This document shows, in pieces, positions 17,268-21,979 of a stretch of DNA of 21,979 nt; within the stretch, counting starts at the first letter, position 1; every line of letters starts with the position of its first letter. Both the position numbers and the translations under genes were made by a program. Source of the DNA: Coptodactyla brooksi. Lineage: Eukaryota; Arthropoda; Insecta; Coleoptera; Scarabaeidae. Below the pieces are notes generated by a model, which saw only the letters and a program-made list of their open reading frames with translations, was not told the DNA's origin and ran no database searches. The DNA is taken from positions 1 to 21,979 of the forward strand of contig JAWQRM010000504.1 in assembly GCA_033557675.1 (NCBI GenBank). The letters are read 5' to 3'.

Positions 17268-17630
17268 GTGCTTCTAATATTAAATTTTGGAACTTTTGCA
17301 ATTCACTATTAATTGAGAGTCATTTTACACAATTAGGAAAAATGGAAAAGCCTAAAATATCCAAAAGTTTTCAAAATAGCAACCAAGCGTACAGTTTGAT
17401 ATAGAATCCAAAAATTGAAAAATTTCTAGTATTGATGACGATGAATTAAGTGAATTAGTTCAAGGTAATCCACTCAACAATGGTTTAAAAAATATCAATA
17501 AATGGGTTCCACATGAATTGAACAAAATTAATTATGTTTGTGTTTAACAAACATCCAGTTCTATTTTAAGTAAGAATTATTAAATTTCAACGATTTTACT
17601 TTCAATGAAATTTAAAATTATTCGGACAGT
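17242..17630 (+). pseudogene. Second, different mariner transposase relic
   Basis: Following the terminal-repeat-like 'ttggatggcccaaaaacaaa' are a leader and a short frame MEKPKISKSF (from about 17342). A later block reads SIDDDELSELVQGNP (from about 17432), then after a deletion KNINKWVPHELNKIN, ending near 17545. 'DD..L..L....P' and 'KWVPHEL' are conserved linker and catalytic-entry motifs of mariner transposases. Decayed text after it (SSSILSKN) matches 'CSSLLLRN' of relatives. The sequence differs from the family of copies 1, 2 and 4. Catalytic aspartates are not visible. Confidence 0.65.
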
Positions 17631-18200
17631 ATCATAGAAACTTAAAATACCATTTTAGAAATGGGAGTAGGAAACTCAAAAAATGCAATACTATAGATGC
17701 TAAAGCATGCTAAACCATAGCTAGAATCTGGATGCGGATGGACTATTGATTGGTATTGGATGTTCCGCCTTCCAGTTCTCTATAATTGGACCAAAGTGAA
17801 CTGTGCGCAAGCAGCGGAAGTTCCAATGGTTCCACGTTCCCCAGTTTCTCATTGGTTGGTTCACAATACATGGCTAGCAAGTCGAGCAATACGCTTAGGT
17901 ATGAAGGAAAGTTGTAGAGCGTTGTAAAAAAAGAAACTTTCCCAAAGTAACATTTGGGATAATAACCCATACAATAAGCTACACAGCATAGGAAAAGATA
18001 GGACAGATTAACTGGAAATAAATTCTAAAAAAAAACTAAAATTTTACCCAATCAATTGTGTGTATTTTATCGGTTCCATCCAATGTTGTCAACATGAAAT
18101 GACCATCACCCTTCATAATGTAGTAGCCAAAAATTACAGTTGAAAATGTGTGATGCGCGAGACGAAACAAGGAAGGAAATATATATCCATTTATTAGTCT
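17631..18200. other. Spacer, no gene recognised; short unidentified coding-like scrap
   Basis: Mostly unremarkable sequence, with a less AT-rich part at 17725-17900. On the minus strand a frame ends at 18036 with MKGDGHFMLTTLDG from 18116, preceded by FSTVIFGYYI without a stop. Its DNA also matches 15501-15527 inverted, which suggests an unidentified decayed repeat with coding origin. I cannot name the protein. Confidence 0.35.
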
Positions 18201-18210
18201 ATTATGTTAA

Positions 18211-18360
18211 ATTCTGGATAATAAAATTCTTTTCTTGGGTCCGGTATTTTTAATTTTCTTATTGACTTAATTTGTAAATATTTTTTTGGTTTAATGTTGG
18301 GCAATAAAATTCTGTTCTTAGGTTGAAGATGTTTCATTTTCCTGTGGGTTTAATTTGTAA
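18211..18360. repeat. Short diverged tandem duplication, ~82-bp period
   Basis: 'ggataataaaattcttttct' (about 18216) and 'gggcaataaaattctgttct' (about 18299) begin two similar segments that both continue to 'ttaatttgtaaa' (18269 and 18350). The two copies differ at many sites, so the duplication is old. Confidence 0.6.
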
Positions 18361-18531
18361 ACGGATTATTGTTTACAAATATAAAAATAATTGACGTATT
18401 TTGATTTTTCGTGTTTACTGTTTGTGCTCTCTTCTAAATTATTATTAGTTTCCTAAAGGAGCTTGAATTTTTGGGCGTTTCTGCTTGATTTTATTTATAT
18501 GTATTTTTCTTTATTTTTGCATTGGGTTGTT

Positions 18532-19240
18532 CGGAAAGTAATTTCTTTTTTCTGGCAGTAGAGGCTTTAGTTGTATTTTAACCATTCAACTTCATTCTAA
18601 ACCGTATATGCATTATATATTCAAACAGCTGAAGTTGCAAAGTTTATGCGCCAACATATTTTGTTCGGTTCTGTGCAATTGTTTTCATTTTGTGTCTTAT
18701 GAAACATGCAGAATCAAAAGCAGCATTCTCGGCACAGTGTGCCTTTTTATTAGAAAAAAAGTAAAAATCTAGTTCAAGCGAGAAAACAATTATGTTACGT
18801 ATATGGAGATGTATTGTCAGAATGCCAGTGTCAAAAATTGGTTTGCAAAATTTTTTGCAAGAGTTTGCAAAACTTTTTACAAGTTTGCAAAACTTTTGGG
18901 AGCTCCTTTCAAAATTTTTGGGAGAATACTGCGATTATTTCTAAAGCGTAACTGGACAATTAAATTGTCATCAACTGGACAATTAAATTGCATGATTTTT
19001 TGCAAATTGGTTTGCAAAATTTTTGCAAGTGTGCTAAATTTTTGGGAGCTCTTTTCAAAGTTTTTGGGGGAATACCACGATCAATTCTGGAGTGCACTGT
19101 CATCAACTGCACGAAATACATGCTTTGTTGTAAACTGGTTTGCAAAATTTTTTGCAAACGTTTACGAATTTTTTTGCAAATTTGCAAAATTTTTTGAAGG
19201 TCTTTTCAAATTATTTGAAAGAATACCACCATTAATGTTT
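18532..19240 (+). mobile_element. Mariner-derived element, minisatellite type, copy 4, 3'-truncated
   Basis: The 5' terminal repeat TTGGGTTGTTCGGAAAGTAA begins at 18532. The leader ('ttctaaaccgtatatgcatt', 'tttgttcggttctgtgcaat') is the longest and best match to copies 1 and 2. After the decayed transposase start come three minisatellite units beginning at about 18838, 19006 and 19135, so spacing varies (about 168 and 129 bp). Between the first two, 'gtcatcaactggacaattaa' and its neighbour are partly duplicated. The last unit ends near 19235 with no 3' terminal repeat. The base pair before the 5' end is CA, not TA. Confidence 0.8.
18706..18951 (+). pseudogene. Mariner transposase N-terminus fused to minisatellite (copy 4)
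   Basis: The ATG at 18706-18708 opens MQNQKQHSRHSVPFY, followed by a stop, then KKSKNLVQARKQLCYVYGDV and LSECQCQKLVCK. Aligned to copy 1 the frame is the same apart from the stop and the change of NWFAK to KLVCK by one inserted base. As in the other copies, text after this codon comes from the minisatellite, ending with a stop at 18949-18951. About 45 codons of the DNA-binding domain remain and the catalytic domain is absent. Confidence 0.8.
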
Positions 19241-20449
19241 ATCACATGAAAAATTGAAAAACAATCTTGTGTTTACTACTTGGGATAAATGTGTCCCAAG
19301 TATAGTCTTTTCTGACGGTCCCACCAGTTTTATTATCCCACCAGTTTTAGAAGTATAAACACTTTTTCTTACAAATATGAATATTATTTATTGTTTTAGA
19401 AATATTGAAGTAAAATTTTGTGGAGGATTATTTCTCCTGTTCCGAATCAAATGATGGCAGTACTTCTGATAATAGTGTTTGTGACGACAGTACAAGTGAC
19501 AGTGATGATAATAACAGTAATTGTAATCCGGTTTCATAATTAACTAATGATGTAGTATAGACACATATAGAGACACTTTTAGGCTTACAATGACTATTTC
19601 AAACATGGTACTTCCTCTTGTGTGAGCAAAAGTGGGTAGAAATGCATCAGACATCTTTGAAAAACTCTTTCCACCAGTTATAAAATTGGGGGGTTTCCAT
19701 TAGAAAAAGTTGATTTTTGGCAGGTTTCGCAATTTCGTATTTAATCTTATGTTTTGAACACCCTGTACTAATAGTTACCAAAATTTTATAAAGAATCTAT
19801 TAAAGTAGATCCTTTTCAACAAGACAACTAACCGAAATTAAATAATAAAGGCTTTCTTGTAGGAAAAATTCATAGTTATTTTAGGGCATGTAAACGTGAT
19901 TTTTGACACAAAAATTTGAATATCTCAAAAATGCTTTGCTTAGGTATAAAACGTGGTACACTTAGGTATAAATCTGTCTAGAATATTGCGTAGAATCCAA
20001 AAATGTAATAATATGTAGGGTGTTTCATTTAAAATAAGCAAGTAGGCACTTACTTCTGGTATAACTGAAGGTACCACCATCTTGAAAATCTTTTAGCCGT
20101 ATGGACTTCATCGATATTAATATGTTGCCAAATATTCATATTTTTCCTATCAGTCTTGAAAGGCTTAAATAGTTAAATAGAAAATCTTGTAGCTTGCTTT
20201 AATTTTTTTACTTTATTAATAATTTATTATTATTAATATCCTCTCTGTAGTCTATTGCTAGATAGCTGAATATACAAAATTTAGTTATTACTGTGTGCTT
20301 CAGATAAAATACTTTTGTGAACTACTATTCGTGTATTAATAGCCCCAATATTTTTGAGAGTTCCAAAACGAAAACAATCTCTGTGTTTTTTTTTTATTTT
20401 TTTCCATCCCTTTACATTGTAGCTTTTCAGTTCAGCTATCATAAACCCT
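19241..20449. other. AT-rich spacer with minor structures, no gene recognised
   Basis: Contains a short palindrome ACTTGGGA/TCCCAAGT at 19279-19302, a direct repeat 'tcccaccagtttta' (about 19319 and 19336), and a 42-codon Ser/Asp-rich frame (19414-19539, plus; e.g. DDSTSDSDDNNSN) resembling acidic N-termini of transposases but too short to assign. GAACACCCTGTA (19756-19767) and TGTAGGGTGTTTC (20014-20026) form a diverged inverted pair 250 bp apart, similar to 'ACAGGGTGTT' ends found in insect repeats. Confidence 0.4.
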
Positions 20450-20760
20450 TTCAGCGCTTATCAGTAAATTGAAGCCTTCAATATTCTCGAGGTCTGCGAT
20501 CTGGAAGGCGGACGTGGGTGCTGCCACTATTTAATCGTAAAATGGTCCCAATGGCCCCCCGCTCGCTGCAGTTGGAACTCCATGGCGGTACTGGCACAAT
20601 CGGGCGTGCCTATCGCTCCAAAATGACTCCAACTTCCCCCCGCCAAGGAGGGATTTTATATCTCGGGTGTTTGGAAGATTGGCACTGGAGGTGCACGCTT
20701 GGACGCGCAAAATTTCTCTCTTTATACGCTGAAAGGGGATGGAGGGTGAGAGGGTTGTAA
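20450..20760. other. GC-richer unique island, candidate conserved non-coding element
   Basis: Abruptly less AT-rich than its surroundings ('ggaaggcggacgtgggtgct', 'cccccgctcgctgcag'). An 80-codon plus frame (20518-20760) spans it but has no recognisable domain, and the frame is probably open because of the composition. It contains 'ctatttaatcgtaaaatggt', an AT core inside GC-rich sequence as in many insect enhancers; this is inference. Confidence 0.4.
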
Positions 20761-20889
20761 TTATTCATATTTAATAAATTCCAAAATATTCAGTATCTAG
20801 ACTTCCGTAAGCTTATTCGTGCAGCTGCAGTATAGTTGTCATAAATCAACAGATTAATTTTTGATTCTCCCCATAAAAACAAAATTAAA

Positions 20890-21245
20890 AAAAAAACAAA
20901 TAGGGATCAAGTGAGAGACACGAGTAGGACGAAAGGGGTTACAGAGAGATCGACTGGACGAGGTGCATGGATATCCCGAAATACAGGACTTGGCAGGTCG
21001 TTCAACTCGAAACACACACACATACACATGCCTCTCTCTGCATTACAGCCGTAGCAAGAGCTGAGGCCAAGCAAGTGTACTCCTGCTTTAATCAATTTCA
21101 TACCGTGCATAAAGTTAAGTCTGCAACGGTCGGTCAACTCCGCAGGACTCCGAGCAGAGATTTTGCAAAACTAGTCTCCGGTATGCGAAATATTCCAACA
21201 GAGAGGAAATTTCTAGCGTGCGTAGGCGCCACGAAAGAATAAGTC
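20890..21245. other. GC-richer unique island with a short simple repeat
   Basis: Second balanced-composition block, with (AC)n at 21012-21030 and (CT)n at 21032-21039, then 'gcattacagccgtagcaaga'. A 91-codon plus frame (20967-21242) crosses it and contains the simple repeat as a run of Thr-His, which argues against a real protein. 'tctctgcattacag' followed by a stop-free stretch could mimic a splice acceptor and exon, but nothing else supports this. Confidence 0.35.
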
Positions 21246-21498
21246 GTTTTAGCGAGGCTCTATTGACAATTATATTAACATTACATAACCTATCGAGTGA
21301 GGTAACAATTCAGTAACAGTTTATAATTATATCTGTAAGTTTTAGTACTTGTATTATTAATTAATACATTTTTAATGTACTTTTTTAAATGTCTTTTATA
21401 CATTTCTAATTCGTCCCTTACAGTTCCAGTTACATACTTTTCTAGTAGGCCGTAAGCGTAGCTTACTATGATTCTTCACACTAAACAAGAGAAAGGAG
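21246..21498. other. AT-rich spacer, nothing recognised
   Basis: No repeat or coding signal. It may hold decayed upstream sequence of the piggyBac relic that follows. Confidence 0.4.
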
Positions 21499-21979
21499 GA
21501 AGATGCCCCCTCATTTCGGCAATATATGCTGAATAAACTGGCTAAATACACGGCAAGTTACGTGTGGAATATTCAAGTGTACACTGGAAAATTACCTGAA
21601 GCAGCTCCTGAAAAAAATCAAGTCTTGGAGTGGTATTGGATTTATCTTATGGCTTGAAAGGTCATAATATTACCTGTGATAATTTTTTTTACATCCCATG
21701 AACTTGGACAAATGTTGCTAAAGCGAAATTTGACTAAGATAGGCACCATTAGGAACAATAAGACGTCAATTTCACAACAACTCAAACACAACTCTTGTAT
21801 CGTGCTTGCCCAAATCAAATAAATGTGTCGTACTACAAAGTACATTGCATTTGAATGAAGAAGTAGGTGTAGGTAGTCTATTATTACAAACTACAACTCC
21901 ACAAAAGGTGCAGTTGATACGTTGGATAAACAAACAAATGGCCAATGGTTGTTTTTACAAATATGCTTGACATATCAGC
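21499..21979 (+). pseudogene. PiggyBac-like transposase, second subfamily, catalytic-domain relic, cut by window end
   Basis: From 21499 the frame reads FRQYMLNKLAKY and WNIQVYTGKLPEAAPEKNQ. A +1 shift gives GVVLDLSYGLKGHNITCDNF (to about 21690), keeping the aspartate of the CDNFF motif at 21678-21680. After an extra T in a T-run, TSHELGQMLLKRNLTKIGTI then RNNKTSIS. Later LVSCLPKSNKCVVLQSTLH, then YNSTKGAVDTLD (21892-21927) with the conserved VD aspartate (21916-21918). After a deletion, KWPMVVFTNMLDIS runs to the last base. Block order matches piggyBac transposases such as the cabbage looper type, and differs from the relic at 14205-15125 (which has GTGTV.. where this one has GTIRNNK). At least three frameshifts make it inactive. 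Confidence 0.85.

Noticed and set aside
17743..17970. 75-codon minus-strand frame in a less AT-rich stretch
   Set aside because: No motif recognised, no relation to neighbours, and length compatible with chance.
18803..19249. 148-codon open frame on plus strand and overlapping frames on both strands
   Set aside because: Also an effect of the minisatellite composition; the mariner N-terminus of this copy is in the frame starting at 18706.
20518..20760. 80-codon frame in the GC island
   Set aside because: No domain and no conserved start context; openness follows from GC-rich composition.
20967..21242. 91-codon frame with a possible upstream splice acceptor
   Set aside because: It includes a translated (AC)n microsatellite, and there is no partner exon or known domain.

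Overview
This window looks like intergenic or intronic DNA from an arthropod nuclear genome, most likely an insect. It is very AT-rich, has no intact host gene that I can recognise, and is dense with decayed transposons of families common in insects: mariner, piggyBac, pogo/Tigger, Penelope-like retroelements and a LINE. A few short blocks of higher GC, unique sequence sit between the repeats. They resemble conserved non-coding islands seen in insect genomes, but this cannot be shown from one sequence. All coding regions below are relics with stops, frameshifts or deletions. No intact protein-coding gene, tRNA, rRNA or CRISPR array was found. The order Hymenoptera is only a guess from the GC-island texture.

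Layout. 195-1173: three tandem copies of a ~370-400 bp AT-rich unit. ~1290-1780: LINE reverse transcriptase tail relic. 2110-2480: GC-rich island. 2860-5901: a dispersed repeat family (2860-3445, then two copies 558 bp apart at 4961 and 5519), interrupted by a mariner relic (3450-4257) that holds a Penelope-like fragment, and by a pogo/Tigger relic. 5902-7140: second GC-richer unique block. 7430-11290: large cluster of palindrome-rich repeats, forward to ~9640 and inverted from ~10205. 11412-12790: Penelope-like element wreck with two same-direction GIY-YIG tails and a reverse transcriptase piece in opposite orientation between them. 12900-14050: unique sequence. 14055-15313: Tigger-like N-terminal scrap, then a piggyBac relic on the minus strand with a visible terminus and TTAA target site. 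15700-17630: another palindrome-family copy, then a nest of mariners including a complete 482-bp non-autonomous copy. 18532-19240: third large copy of that mariner family. 20450-20760 and 20890-21245: GC-richer islands. 21499-21979: second, different piggyBac relic, cut by the window edge.

The most distinctive structure is a mariner-derived non-autonomous family. Its copies keep the 5' end and the first ~45 codons of a transposase (the DNA-binding part), then switch at the same NWFAK codons into a minisatellite rich in TTTGCAAA. At least three copies share this switch point, and one is complete with both terminal inverted repeats and TA target sites. The second distinctive structure is the fold-back-like cluster at 7.4-11.3 kb, whose repeat unit is itself built of two near-perfect palindromes. 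Nothing here suggests genes working together; the window is a record of repeated nested insertion.
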